Shown: positions 17,149 to 29,643 of the stretch, piece by piece
Numbering within the stretch: the stretch's first letter is position 1
Layout: every line of letters starts with the position of its first letter
NCBI RefSeq assembly: GCF_026626705.1
Contig: NZ_JAPNKC010000001.1
Span: forward strand, 3,410,001-3,474,000
Direction of reading: 5' to 3'
Source of the DNA: Pyxidicoccus sp. MSG2
GTDB taxonomy: Bacteria > Myxococcota > Myxococcia > Myxococcales > Myxococcaceae
Length of the DNA stretch: 64,000 nt
Notes under the pieces: model-generated
Databases searched by the model: none
Seen by the model: the letters and a program-made list of their open reading frames with translations, nothing else
Told to the model about the DNA's origin: nothing
Translations under genes and position numbers: made by a program

Positions 17149-18099
17149 CTAGAAGAAGGAGCCGATGAAGCTGGACACCGTGGAGACGGCGGCGCCCACC
17201 TGGCTGACCACCGGGATGTTGGTGGCGGCGGCGATGGAGCCCAGCGCGGTGATGCCGGCGGTGACCTTCTTGCCCGCCGAGGCGTTCGGGTCGGCAATCG
17301 TGCTCACGGCGGCGGCGGTGTCCGCCGCGGCGATGGCCACGTTCAGGCCCGGGGCGAAGCGGCCGGCGGCGCGAGCCACCGCGGTGCCGCCACCCTGCAC
17401 GGCGGCGCGGGCCGCGTTGGCGCCCAGGCGGCCAGCGGTCTCCAGGCCCTCACCCGCGACGCGGGCGGCCACGTTGCGCACCACCTGGCGCGAGGCCCCC
17501 TGCACCGCCTCGCGGGCGGCGGCGCCGGCCACGCGGTTCGTCACGGCGCGGGCCGCGTCGGGAGCCGCCTGCGTGAAGGCGGTGCGGGCCGCGTTGGCGG
17601 CGGCGCGGTAGTTGCTGACGTTGCCGGCCGTCTCCAGGGCGCCCTTCGCCACGTTGAGGCCGGTGGAGGCGGCGCTGGCCACGGAGCCCGCCGCCTTGTT
17701 GGCGCTCTCCAGCGAGGGGTTGCGGAAGAAGTCGCGCGTGTCGCGGAAGGCCAGGTAGGCGGCGCCCGGAAGCTGCGAAACGCTGGCGGCGGTGCCCGCG
17801 GCGCCGGCCCAGCGCGCCCCACGGGTGTTGACGCCCTCCACGGTGCCGGCGCTGCCACGGCCCGGAATCTCCCAGGGGCCGAAGCGCTGCGGGCCCGCGG
17901 CGTTGCGCACCTGGGTGGCGGCCACGGCGTCGGAGATGGACTTCGCGCCGTTGGCGACCTGGCTCACCCGGTTGTGGGCCGTCTCGAACCGGTCCGCCTG
18001 CCCCGGCGCCGGGGCCGGAGGCCGGGGCGCGGGCGCCGTGGGACGCGCCGTCGGCGTGGACGTCGGGGCGGGGCGGGTCTCGTTACGGATGGGCGCCAT
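17149..18099 (-). CDS. Ala-rich protein of unknown function, possible chaperone client
   Basis: 316 aa; no family recognised. A Pro/Thr/Ala-rich N-terminal tail (about 1-35) is followed by a region with GPWEIPGRGSAGTVEGVNTR, then about 190 residues of Ala-rich amphipathic helices (many NAARTAF, GAAAREAV and GANAARAAVQG units). The C-terminus is glycine-rich and hydrophobic (SIAAATNIPVVSQVGAAVST then VSSFIGSFF). There is no signal peptide. The composition recalls secreted or self-assembling proteins and pore-forming helices, but no toxin motif is seen. It is co-directional and adjacent to the trigger-factor-like gene. Confidence 0.7.
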   Translation of the reverse strand: MAPIRNETRPAPTSTPTARPTAPAPRPPAPAPGQADRFETAHNRVSQVANGAKSISDAVAATQVRNAAGPQRFGPWEIPGRGSAGTVEGVNTRGARWAGAAGTAASVSQLPGAAYLAFRDTRDFFRNPSLESANKAAGSVASAASTGLNVAKGALETAGNVSNYRAAANAARTAFTQAAPDAARAVTNRVAGAAAREAVQGASRQVVRNVAARVAGEGLETAGRLGANAARAAVQGGGTAVARAAGRFAPGLNVAIAAADTAAAVSTIADPNASAGKKVTAGITALGSIAAATNIPVVSQVGAAVSTVSSFIGSFF

Positions 18100-18278
18100 G
18101 AGAAAGGGACTCCAATGGGATCTTCACGAATCGCTACCGGATCATCGGGCCTTCCGCCCCGGAGTTGCTTCGGGGCGGGGCGGTTGTGTCTCTTTTTACT
18201 CCAGGTGCGTGACAGTGGACAGAGGCCTCCGCGTAAACCCCTGGAATCCGTTGAAGGTGGCGTCTAGGTTCGCCCGCC

Positions 18279-19025
18279 ATGCGGACCCGAATCCTGACGA
18301 CCGTCCTCCTCTGCCTCTCCCTCGCCGCCTGCAAGGACTCCGACAAGAAGGAGTCCTCCAGCACGCCTCCTCCGGCCTCGCAGACGCGGCCCGCGCAGCC
18401 CGCACAGGCCCCCGCCGCCACGCCGCCCGCCGCCACGCCGCCCGCCGAGGCCGCCGCCTCCGGCGAGTGGACGAAGAAGGTGCAGGCCGGCCAGGAGGTC
18501 TACGCCACCCTGACCACCAACCAGGGCGCCATCGTCGTGCGCCTGTTCTCCAAGGACGCGCCGAAGACGGTGGCCAACTTCGTGGGCCTCGCCACGGGCG
18601 AGAAGCCGTGGACGGACCCCAACTCCGGTCAGCGGGTGACGGACAGGCCGCTGTACCAGGGCGTCATCTTCCACCGCGTGATTCCGGGCTTCATGATTCA
18701 GGGTGGAGACCCCACGGGCACCGGGCGCGGCGACCCGGGCTACCGCTTCGAGGACGAGTTCCAGAGCGGCCGCACCTTCAACAAGCCCGGCCTGCTGGCC
18801 ATGGCCAACGCCGGCCCCGGCACCAATGGCAGCCAGTTCTTCATCACCACCTCCACGCCGGACTACCTCAACAACCGCCACACCATCTTCGGTGAGGTGG
18901 TGCAGGGCTACGACGTGGTGGCGAAGATCTCCAACGTCCAGCGCGACTCGCGGGACAGGCCGCAGACGCCGGTGGTCATCGAGAAGATTTCGATGAGCGA
19001 CCAGGCCCCGGCGGGCGCGAAGTGA
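18279..19025 (+). CDS. Cyclophilin-type peptidyl-prolyl isomerase lipoprotein
   Basis: 248 aa. Lipoprotein signal with LAAC lipobox (LTTVLLCLSLAAC), then a Pro/Ala-rich tether (about 25-65) and a cyclophilin domain (about 70-240). Key segments are VIFHRVIPGFMIQGGDPTGT (catalytic Arg in FHRV), GLLAMANAGPGTNGSQFFIT and LNNRHTIFGEV. It catalyses prolyl cis-trans isomerisation, probably of envelope proteins. The next gene starts on its stop (TGATG), so the two are coupled. Confidence 0.92.
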   Translation: MRTRILTTVLLCLSLAACKDSDKKESSSTPPPASQTRPAQPAQAPAATPPAATPPAEAAASGEWTKKVQAGQEVYATLTTNQGAIVVRLFSKDAPKTVANFVGLATGEKPWTDPNSGQRVTDRPLYQGVIFHRVIPGFMIQGGDPTGTGRGDPGYRFEDEFQSGRTFNKPGLLAMANAGPGTNGSQFFITTSTPDYLNNRHTIFGEVVQGYDVVAKISNVQRDSRDRPQTPVVIEKISMSDQAPAGAK

Positions 19026-19774
19026 TGGGTGGCCGCACCGCTCGACGCCTCGCCACGCGGCTGGGTGAGCTGGAGTGCAACGTCGTCGACGCGCTCCCCG
19101 AGGGCGCGGCGCCCGAACTGGCCGTCATCCTCTGTCACGGCTTCGGCGCTCCGGCGACGGACCTGGTGCCGCTCGCGCCGGAATTGATGTCGGTGGAGGC
19201 GTCGCTCGCAGACCGCGTGCGCTTCATCTTCCCCGGCGCCCCGCTGACGCTGGCGGAGTGGGGCATGCCCGCCGGGCGCGCGTGGTTCCACCTGCCCGAG
19301 GCCATCATGCGCGGGCAGCTCCGCGACTGGGACCTCTTCGCCCGCGAGGTACCTCCGGGCCTGCCGGCCGCGCGCCGGGCGATGATGAGCGTGGTGGACG
19401 CGGTGTCCACCTCCACGAAGCTGCCGTATGGCCGCATCGTTCTGGGCGGCTTCAGCCAGGGCGGCATGGTGACGACGGACGTGGCGCTGCGGCTGGAGGA
19501 AGCGCCCGCGGGTCTGTGCATCCTGTCCGGCACGCTCACCTCGGAGGCGGAGTGGCGGCAGAAGGCCCAGGCCCGCAAGGGACTGCCCGTGTTCCAGGCC
19601 CACGGCCGCGATGACACCGTGCTGCCCTTCTCCGCCGCCGAGCGCCTGCGCGACGTGCTGACGGAGTCCGGGCTGGCGGTGGACTTCCACCCCTTCGACG
19701 GGCCGCACACGATTGACTCCGAGGAGCTGGAGCGGCTGGCCGCGTTCCTGCTGGCGCGGCTGGGAGGGCGCTGA
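19025..19774 (+). CDS. Phospholipase/carboxylesterase family hydrolase
   Basis: 249 aa. ATG 19025 overlaps the preceding stop by one base; a GTG three bases earlier is an alternative. The alpha/beta hydrolase motifs are LAVILCHGFGA, the nucleophile elbow GGFSQGGMV (Ser near 143), GRDDTVLPFSAAERL (Asp near 198) and GPHTID (His near 228). This order is that of the carboxylesterase/thioesterase (EstB/YpfH) family. Cytoplasmic. It forms an operon with the cyclophilin and YjbQ genes. Confidence 0.86.
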   Translation: MGGRTARRLATRLGELECNVVDALPEGAAPELAVILCHGFGAPATDLVPLAPELMSVEASLADRVRFIFPGAPLTLAEWGMPAGRAWFHLPEAIMRGQLRDWDLFAREVPPGLPAARRAMMSVVDAVSTSTKLPYGRIVLGGFSQGGMVTTDVALRLEEAPAGLCILSGTLTSEAEWRQKAQARKGLPVFQAHGRDDTVLPFSAAERLRDVLTESGLAVDFHPFDGPHTIDSEELERLAAFLLARLGGR

Positions 19775-19778
19775 CGGC

Positions 19779-20192
19779 ATGTACCACGCGAAGGAGCTGA
19801 CGGTGTCCACCCGGGGCCGCGGCTTCACCGACATCACCGCCGAGGTGCAGCGCGCGGTGACGGAGAGCGGCGCGCGGCAGGGGCTGTGCACGGTGTTCCT
19901 GCACCACACGAGCGCGTCCCTGATTCTGTGTGAGAACGCGGACCCGGACGTGCGCCGTGATTTGGAGTCCTTCTTCGCGCGGCTGGTGAAGGACGGGGAC
20001 CCGCTCTTCGTGCACGACGCGGAGGGGCCGGACGACATGCCCGCGCACGTGCGCACGGTGCTCACACAGAACTCCTTGAGCATCCCCGTGAAGGACGGCT
20101 CCGCGGCCCTGGGGACGTGGCAGGGCGTCTACGTCTGGGAGCACCGCACGTCGCCGCACCGCCGCCGCGTCACCGTGTCCGTGGTGGGGTGA
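19779..20192 (+). CDS. YjbQ/UPF0047 family protein
   Basis: 137 aa. ATG 19779 is four bases after the previous stop. The family signature HHTSASLILCENADPDVRRD (near residue 43) is intact, as is the C-terminal GTWQGVYVWEHR. Members have been linked to a weak thiamine-phosphate synthase activity in E. coli, but the physiological role is unsettled. Third gene of the operon; a GC-rich hairpin follows directly. Confidence 0.92.
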   Translation: MYHAKELTVSTRGRGFTDITAEVQRAVTESGARQGLCTVFLHHTSASLILCENADPDVRRDLESFFARLVKDGDPLFVHDAEGPDDMPAHVRTVLTQNSLSIPVKDGSAALGTWQGVYVWEHRTSPHRRRVTVSVVG

Positions 20193-20193
20193 G

Positions 20194-20221
20194 CGCGGCC
20201 CGGAAGACCCGCCGGGCCGCG
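20194..20221. terminator. Hairpin between convergent genes
   Basis: CGCGGCCCGG (20194-20203) pairs exactly with CCGGGCCGCG (20212-20221), 2 bp after the YjbQ stop and 17 bp before the end of the convergent lipoprotein gene. No T-run. Confidence 0.65.
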
Positions 20222-20237
20222 TTCCGGTGACGGCGAA

Positions 20238-20675
20238 TCAGTAGCAGTAGTACCAGTCGGCGCTGAGGTACGTGCCGGTCGTCGCCCCGGTGGCATCCCG
20301 CAGCTGGAACTTGGGCTTGATTCGCTCGGAGGGCGGCGTGCCCGGCGGGAGCTCGTCGCAGTAGTACGTGCGGGTCGCGCTCCCCTCGTTCATGGTCGAG
20401 GAGTAGGAGAAATCCTCGACGTAGAGGTACCCGTTCTGCCCCCAGAGGTACGTGAAGGGCGCGACGCCGCTCGTCGGGGTCGCCGTGCAGGTGATGGTCG
20501 TCGCGGACGTGCGGCTACAGGAGAGCGAGGCCGACAACCCGGCCTCGGAAGTCCCCAGGGTGGAGTCCTCCTGCGTCGCGGAGTCGAGCCCCTCCCGCGG
20601 AGCACCACCACATGCCGCCAGCATCAGCGCCGCGGGAGCGAGGAGAAGCGCATCACGAAGGGAGAAGCATCGCAT
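20238..20675 (-). CDS. Small secreted lipoprotein, Ig/PKD-like
   Basis: 145 aa from ATG 20675 (GGAGG seven bases upstream). Lipoprotein signal LLLAPAALMLAACGG with an AAC lipobox. The mature part contains LSCSRTSATTITCTATPTSG and APFTYLWGQNGY, the strand pattern of a small immunoglobulin or PKD-like domain, and four Cys that may form two disulfides. It ends YLSADWYYCY. No enzymatic motif; probably a surface or secreted binding protein. Confidence 0.72.
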   Translation of the reverse strand: MRCFSLRDALLLAPAALMLAACGGAPREGLDSATQEDSTLGTSEAGLSASLSCSRTSATTITCTATPTSGVAPFTYLWGQNGYLYVEDFSYSSTMNEGSATRTYYCDELPPGTPPSERIKPKFQLRDATGATTGTYLSADWYYCY

Positions 20676-20803
20676 CGGTCTGCCTCCAGTCAGGTGAGGC
20701 GCGGGAGTGCGCCTCCCTGGAGGCAGACGAGAACACACTTACTCTTGAAATCCAATGACATGAGCAACAGCCTGATTCCATGGCCGGACGTCCCACGGCC
20801 TCG

Positions 20804-22669
20804 CTACCGCTCGCGATGCGCGGTGGCGGCAACCGTCACCTTGCGCTCCTGGCCCTTCGCGCGCGCCTGTCCCCGGATGCGCACCCAGGAGCCGGGCGCG
20901 TCCGGCGTCGCGTGGACCATGGACCAGCCGGTGGGCACCTCGGGCGCGGCCCAGGTGTAGAGGGCGCGGGCATCCTTCGGAGCCAGGTTGATGCAGCCGT
21001 GGCTCATCGGGTCGCCGAAGCGGTCATGCCAGTAGGCGGTGTGCAGCGCGTAGTCGTCCTGGAAGAACATGGTCCACGGCACCGTGGCCACGCGGTACGT
21101 CTCGCCGCCCGTGGTCCCGTTGCCCGTCATGTCCGCCTCCGCGAACTTGAGCCAGATGCGGTAGAGCCCCTCCGGCGTGTCCGTGCCCGGCTTCCCGGAG
21201 GAGATGAGCGTCGCGTACACCGGCCGCTCGCCCTCGTAGGCCACCAGCACCTGCGCCTCCAGGTCCACGTCCAGCCACCGCTCGCCGGGCTCCACCCCGG
21301 GCGGCGCGGGCGTGAACCAGGCCACGTGCAGGTCGTCCCTGGCCACCCAGTGGTTCTCCGAGATGAGCACCCAGTTGCCATCCGCGGACAGCTCCCGCAC
21401 CGCCACCAGCGTGCGCGGCGGCAGCACCGTCTCCCGCGCGGCCTTCGCGTCCGGCGCCACGCGCACGTCCACGTTGGCATCCGGCCGCCGGCGGGACTGC
21501 GCCCACGCGAAGGGCGTGGGCAGCTCCGCGAGCAGCTCGGCATTCACCCCCTCGAAGGAGGACGGCCGGTACTCGCGCAGCACGCGCGCCTCCAGGTACT
21601 GGCCGTCCGCGGTGCGCCAGAAGGTGCGGCGGCCCACGCGCACCTGCCCGCGCAGTTGCACCGTCACCGAGCCCTTCAGCAGCACGCCCTTCTTCTTCCT
21701 CCGCGCCAGGGCGAGGCTCGGGTACGCGCGCACGCGCCGGCCCACCACGCGCGCGTAGATGCCGGGCGTCAGCTCACCCTCGCGCAGCTTTGGCAAGTCA
21801 CGCACGCGGGGCTCGCGGAAGTTGGGCTCCAGGTAGCGGTCGCAGACCCAGCCGCGCGGCTCGATTTGAATCCACGCCTCGCAGTCCGGCCCGCGCATGG
21901 CCGTGTCGCCCTGCCAGCGTACGCGCATGTCCTGGGCCACCGTGCCCAGTGGCGGCGCATCCCGGCGCGGCTCCTGGCGCACGGCGATGGAGCGCCTCAC
22001 CCGCAGCGAGCCCGCATCGGGCGCATAGGGAATGGCGAAGGGCGCCGTCCCCGCATCCGCGCCGCCGACGGGTTCCGAGTCCGGCTCGAACTCCTCGGGG
22101 TCCAGGGACGGGTCGATGTCGCCGAGCACCAGCCCCGTGTCCTCCAGCGGCTCTCCGTCGGGACCGAGTACCAGCTCCGCGCCCGGGTTCTTCCTGTCTG
22201 GAATGACGACGAGCTGCTCGGCCGGCGGAGGCTCCACGTCCTCCGCTTCCCCATGTGGCGCGGGCCTGGGCATGGCGCTGAGTGCCGGGTCGTTCGCGAG
22301 CGCGGGGCCCTCGGCTCGCGAGTCGTCGGAGCCGGCAGGCGCGGAGGCCACCCCAGGCGACGACTTCACGTCGGTGGAGGCCGTGCCACCATCTGGCGCG
22401 GTCCGCTGCCACGCTGCGAGCAGTTCTCCCGAGGTGGGGCCACTACCGGAGGCCTGCGCGCTCGGGCCACCGTCAGCGGACGGCGCCCCCGAATCGGCGG
22501 CGGCCTGCACAGCAGCCACCCGCGCCGCGCCTGCGTCAGGCTCGCGGCCACCCTGCGTGGGCACGACGGCCACCGCCACGCCGCCAGCGACACGCGGCTC
22601 CTCCGGTTGGGAAGAAGGAGCACACGCGAGACCGGGCAGGAGCAGAGCGAGCGGGAGCCAACGGCGCAT
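20804..22669 (-). CDS. L,D-transpeptidase (YkuD) lipoprotein with long N-terminal region
   Basis: 621 aa. Lipobox at LPLALLLPGLACAP. Residues about 20-220 are low-complexity Ala/Ser/Pro/Asp sequence, then an SH3-like stretch (about 225-320, VRRSIAVRQEPRRDAPPLGT; GWVCDRYLEPNF). The YkuD domain lies near 450-590: WLDVDLEAQVLVAYEGERPV, then TDTPEGLYRIWLK, YALHTAYWHDRFG and the catalytic SHGCINLAPKDA (Cys near 557). These enzymes make 3-3 peptidoglycan cross-links or attach proteins to the wall. The long N-terminal half is unusual for the family. No clear ribosome site precedes ATG 22669. Confidence 0.88.
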   Translation of the reverse strand: MRRWLPLALLLPGLACAPSSQPEEPRVAGGVAVAVVPTQGGREPDAGAARVAAVQAAADSGAPSADGGPSAQASGSGPTSGELLAAWQRTAPDGGTASTDVKSSPGVASAPAGSDDSRAEGPALANDPALSAMPRPAPHGEAEDVEPPPAEQLVVIPDRKNPGAELVLGPDGEPLEDTGLVLGDIDPSLDPEEFEPDSEPVGGADAGTAPFAIPYAPDAGSLRVRRSIAVRQEPRRDAPPLGTVAQDMRVRWQGDTAMRGPDCEAWIQIEPRGWVCDRYLEPNFREPRVRDLPKLREGELTPGIYARVVGRRVRAYPSLALARRKKKGVLLKGSVTVQLRGQVRVGRRTFWRTADGQYLEARVLREYRPSSFEGVNAELLAELPTPFAWAQSRRRPDANVDVRVAPDAKAARETVLPPRTLVAVRELSADGNWVLISENHWVARDDLHVAWFTPAPPGVEPGERWLDVDLEAQVLVAYEGERPVYATLISSGKPGTDTPEGLYRIWLKFAEADMTGNGTTGGETYRVATVPWTMFFQDDYALHTAYWHDRFGDPMSHGCINLAPKDARALYTWAAPEVPTGWSMVHATPDAPGSWVRIRGQARAKGQERKVTVAATAHRER

Positions 22670-22825
22670 GGATGCGACACGCTACGTAGGTGCCCGCCGA
22701 GTCACAACGTCGTCCGAGGTGAGGTTGCCTGCGCTCGACTCCGCGCGGGTGTGCATACCGTGCGCCCGGAGCGGCTGTTGTCACATGCAACGGAATGTAT
22801 CAGCCCGAGCGAGGGGAACCGCCGC

Positions 22826-23647
22826 TCACTTCCGCGAGCCGACCGTGAGGTACGCGTTGAACAGGCCGACCTGGGGGCCGGTGCCCAGCTCCGAAGAGAC
22901 CTTGTCCAGCAGGGCCCGCTCGACGCCTCCCCACTTCTCACCGAGCGCCCTCCGCGCCAGCACGATGGGCGCGGCCGAGCGCACCATCGCGTCCACCAGC
23001 GCCGCCGTCGAGGCATAGTCCACGCGCGCACTCACCTCGTGCACGGAGACGTCCACGAAGCCCGCTCCGGCCATCTCCCGCTGGCACGTCTCCGGGTCCG
23101 ACAGCGGCATCATCCCGTCACGCGGCGCCCCGCCTCCGCCCCCGCTCATCAGCTCGGCGAAGCTCCGGTAGAACACGTTCATCGCGGGCGAGCGCTCCAG
23201 CGGAATCCAGCTCGACACGACGGCGCGGCCTCCGGGGACGAGCACGCGCAGCAGCTCGCGGAAGCCTCGCGGACGGTCGGGGAAGAACATCAGCCCGAAC
23301 ATCGAGAACGCCGCGTCGAACGTCCCATCCGGCAGCGCCAGCGCCATGCCATCCCCGATGAGCGACTCGACCGCCAGCCCCTCCGCCGCCACGCGCTCGC
23401 GCAGCACCGAAATCATCCGGGGCGCGAAGTCCACCGCCGTCACCCGCGCGCCTCCCCGCGCGGCGATGAGCGCCAGCGTCCCGGGCCCGGCCGCCACGTC
23501 CACCACGCGAGAGCCCCGTCCCACCGCCGCCCGTGCGAGCGCGTCACGGGCGAAGTTCTCGAACACGGGCTGCAGCTCGCGCACGTACTCCGGCACGACG
23601 AGGTCCCAGGCTTCGGGGACGGCGAGAGGCGACGTGGTCGACGACAT
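22826..23647 (-). CDS. SAM-dependent methyltransferase (UbiE/class I type)
   Basis: 273 aa from ATG 23647 (GGAGA upstream; a GTG 45 bases earlier is less likely). Motif I is SRVVDVAAGPGTLAL, followed by ARVTAVDFAPRMISVLRER (motif post I), LPDGTFDAAFSMFGLMFFPD (motif II) and LRVLVPGGRAVVSSW (motif III), the standard class I Rossmann order. A Gly run (SGGGGGAP) interrupts the C-terminal cap. Substrate unknown. It lies 48 bp downstream of the C39-like lipoprotein gene on the same strand. Confidence 0.85.
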   Translation of the reverse strand: MSSTTSPLAVPEAWDLVVPEYVRELQPVFENFARDALARAAVGRGSRVVDVAAGPGTLALIAARGGARVTAVDFAPRMISVLRERVAAEGLAVESLIGDGMALALPDGTFDAAFSMFGLMFFPDRPRGFRELLRVLVPGGRAVVSSWIPLERSPAMNVFYRSFAELMSGGGGGAPRDGMMPLSDPETCQREMAGAGFVDVSVHEVSARVDYASTAALVDAMVRSAAPIVLARRALGEKWGGVERALLDKVSSELGTGPQVGLFNAYLTVGSRK

Positions 23648-23695
23648 GGGAAAGGTTTCTCCAGGAAGGGGCTGCGCGGACTTCGACACCACGGG

Positions 23696-24949
<1,254 letters not shown>

Positions 24950-25133
24950 GGCGCGGAGTCTGGAGGGCCCGGCCCCATGGCACAACCCCGTTGTCGAAAC
25001 CACCCAGGGTACCAGACTTCGCCCGGTCCACTGCTCGCACGCGCCAGGAGGTTCACGGACGAGGCGCTTCTGCATCCAGGTCGTCCACCCCGGGGTACGT
25101 TTCGTGCCGGTAGTCCCCCCGGAGGCCGTCCCG

Positions 25134-25613
25134 ATGAAGAAGCCCCTCGCCGCGTGTCTCGTGTTGCTCGCCCTGGCCGCTCCCGCCCTCGCCGCTCCGA
25201 AGGGAGAGGAGGCCGCCGTGCTCGAAGCGCTGCACTCGGGCTGCGAGTCCTTCCGCACCGGGAACGAGAGCCTCGCGGCCGAGTTCCTGGCCGACGGCTT
25301 CACCCTCACCGACACGTCCGGCAACATCACGACGCGCGAGGAGACCCTCACCGAGCTGCGCAACAAGGAGCCCCGCTACGAGGTCTTCCGCAACCACGAC
25401 ATGAAGGTGAGGCTCTACGGCGACACGGCGGTGGTGAACGGCACCACCTCCGTGAAGGGCGTGGCCGGTGGAAAGCCCTTCGCCGCAGAACTGCGCTTCA
25501 CGGACACGCTCGTGAAGCGCAACGGCCGGTGGCGCATCGTCGCCAGCCACGTGTCCCCGATGCCGAAGCAGAAGGAGCAGAAGCAGGGCGAGGCAGCACC
25601 GGCCCCGCGCTGA
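25134..25613 (+). CDS. Exported NTF2-like/DUF4440 protein
   Basis: 159 aa. GGAGG lies before ATG 25134. Signal peptide KKPLAACLVLLALAAPALAA. The mature part is a SnoaL/DUF4440-type cone fold: VLEALHSGCESFRTGNES, FLADGFTLTDTSGNITTREE, GDTAVVNGTTSV, RFTDTLVKRNGRWRIVASHV. Such proteins are small-molecule binding or inactive enzyme-like domains. The Lys/Gln-rich C-terminal tail is probably disordered. Divergent from the C39-like gene. Confidence 0.82.
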   Translation: MKKPLAACLVLLALAAPALAAPKGEEAAVLEALHSGCESFRTGNESLAAEFLADGFTLTDTSGNITTREETLTELRNKEPRYEVFRNHDMKVRLYGDTAVVNGTTSVKGVAGGKPFAAELRFTDTLVKRNGRWRIVASHVSPMPKQKEQKQGEAAPAPR

Positions 25614-25692
25614 GCCGCCCGCCCGCCCCCCCTCCCGTCGAGCCCGTGCCCACCACCGTCCTTCCTTCACGCCCCGCCAGGGGGTATTCAGC

Positions 25693-27270
25693 GTGGGAAT
25701 GAAGGACGCCGAGACCTCCCCCGCCCTCCCGGAATCAGCAACGCCGGCCGCCCTGTCGCTGGACGAAGTCCGCCGGTGCACGCAGCTCCTGCAAGCCATG
25801 GCCGAGAACCGGCGTCTGGTGACGGAGCTCCCCGAGCCGGAGAAGATTGCCCTCCTGTCCGCCGCCACCCGCGTGGTGTTCCCGGACCGCCAGACGAAGT
25901 CGCGGCTCACGAAGACCCTGCGCAGGGAGCGCAAGCAGGCGAAGCAGACGCATGACCGGGAGGTCCGCGCCACGACGGAGATTCGCTCGCTGCGCCGGGC
26001 CGCCGTCTTCAACGTGCCCCTGCTCCCTCCCCCGCCCCCTACCGAAGGGCCGGAGCGGCTGCTGGCGGTGCCGCGCAAGTGCTACGTGTGCAAGGCGGAG
26101 TACCGGAAGCTGCACTTCTTCTACGACACCCTCTGCATCGAGTGCGCGGACTTCAACTACGCCAAGCGCACCCAGCGCGCGTCGCTGGACGGGAAGGTCG
26201 CGCTCATCACCGGCGCCCGCGTGAAGATTGGCTACCAGGCGTCGCTGATGCTGCTGCGCTCGGGCGCGCGCGTCATCGCCACCACCCGCTTCCCGCAGGA
26301 CGCGGCGCAGCGCTACCTGCGCGAGCCCGACTTCGCGGAGTGGTCCCACCGGCTGCACATCCACGGGCTCGACCTGCGGCACGCCCCCAGCGTGGAGCTG
26401 TTCGCGCGGCACGTGGAGCAGACGCACCACCGGCTGGACATCCTCATCAACAACGCGGCGCAGACGGTGCGCCGTCCCCCCGGCTTCTATGAGCACCTGC
26501 TGGAGGGGGAGCTGCGCCGGATGGAGGAACTGCCAGAGGCGGCCCGCCCCCTGCTCGCGGGACACGCGGCGTGCATCGCGGCGCTGAACCCGGCGCTCGG
26601 CGCTGGCGGCGCGGACGCCCCGGCGCTCGCGCCCACCTGGCGCAGCAACGACCCGGCGATGGGCATCCACTCGTCCGCCGCGCTGTCCCTGCTGCCCTAT
26701 ACACAGGAGCAGGAGGGCGACACGCGCGCCCTCTTCCCCCAGGGGCGTCTGGACGCGGACCTGCAGCAGGTAGACCTGCGCGAGATGAACTCGTGGCGGA
26801 TGAAGCTGGCGGAGGTGTCCACGGCGGAGATGCTGGAGGTCCACCTCATCAACGCGGTGGCGCCCTTCATCCTCTGCGGGAAGCTCAAGCCGCTGATGAT
26901 GCGCGGGCGCACCACGCCCGGCCACATCGTCAACGTCTCCGCCATGGAGGGCAGCTTCTCGCGCGGGACGAAGACGGACAAGCACCCGCACACCAACATG
27001 GCGAAGGCCGCGCTGAACATGATGACGCTGACCTCCGCGCCCGACTACGCGAAGGACAACATCTTCATGAACGCCGTCGACACCGGCTGGGTCACCGACG
27101 AGGACCCGGCGCTGCACGCGGAGCGCAAGCAGCAGGACCTCGACTTCCAGCCGCCGCTGGACATCGTCGACGGCGCGGCCCGCGTGGTGGACCCGGTCAT
27201 CTCCTCGGAGAACTCCGGCGAGTTCGTGTGGGGCAACTTCTTCAAGGACTACCGCCACACCGCGTGGTGA
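25693..27270 (+). CDS. Zinc-ribbon SDR-family oxidoreductase
   Basis: 525 aa from GTG 25693 (AGGGGGT seven bases upstream; ATG 25699 is the alternative). Residues 1-130 are helical and basic. Residues about 134-156 form a CxxC-N14-CxxC ribbon (CYVC...CIEC) joined to FNYAKRTQRASLDGK. An SDR Rossmann domain follows: VALITGARVKIGYQASL, ILINNAAQT and IVNVSAMEGSFS. The usual YxxxK is replaced by TNMAK (Thr at the Tyr position), so catalysis may be altered or absent. A long insertion (about 270-380) sits before the active-site segment. Cytoplasmic; substrate unknown. Confidence 0.8.
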   Translation: MGMKDAETSPALPESATPAALSLDEVRRCTQLLQAMAENRRLVTELPEPEKIALLSAATRVVFPDRQTKSRLTKTLRRERKQAKQTHDREVRATTEIRSLRRAAVFNVPLLPPPPPTEGPERLLAVPRKCYVCKAEYRKLHFFYDTLCIECADFNYAKRTQRASLDGKVALITGARVKIGYQASLMLLRSGARVIATTRFPQDAAQRYLREPDFAEWSHRLHIHGLDLRHAPSVELFARHVEQTHHRLDILINNAAQTVRRPPGFYEHLLEGELRRMEELPEAARPLLAGHAACIAALNPALGAGGADAPALAPTWRSNDPAMGIHSSAALSLLPYTQEQEGDTRALFPQGRLDADLQQVDLREMNSWRMKLAEVSTAEMLEVHLINAVAPFILCGKLKPLMMRGRTTPGHIVNVSAMEGSFSRGTKTDKHPHTNMAKAALNMMTLTSAPDYAKDNIFMNAVDTGWVTDEDPALHAERKQQDLDFQPPLDIVDGAARVVDPVISSENSGEFVWGNFFKDYRHTAW

Positions 27271-27392
27271 AGGCGGGCGTCTGCTCGCGCGGCCGGCGGC
27301 CGGCTTGCGACGCGGCCCGTTGAATGCTCCGCTTCGCCCCGCCGGGTCCTGCCCGGGCACAACCTCCACCCCTCGTAGCGTCCGCCCGGACC

Positions 27393-29633
<2,241 letters not shown>

Positions 29634-29643
29634 GACGAGGCGC

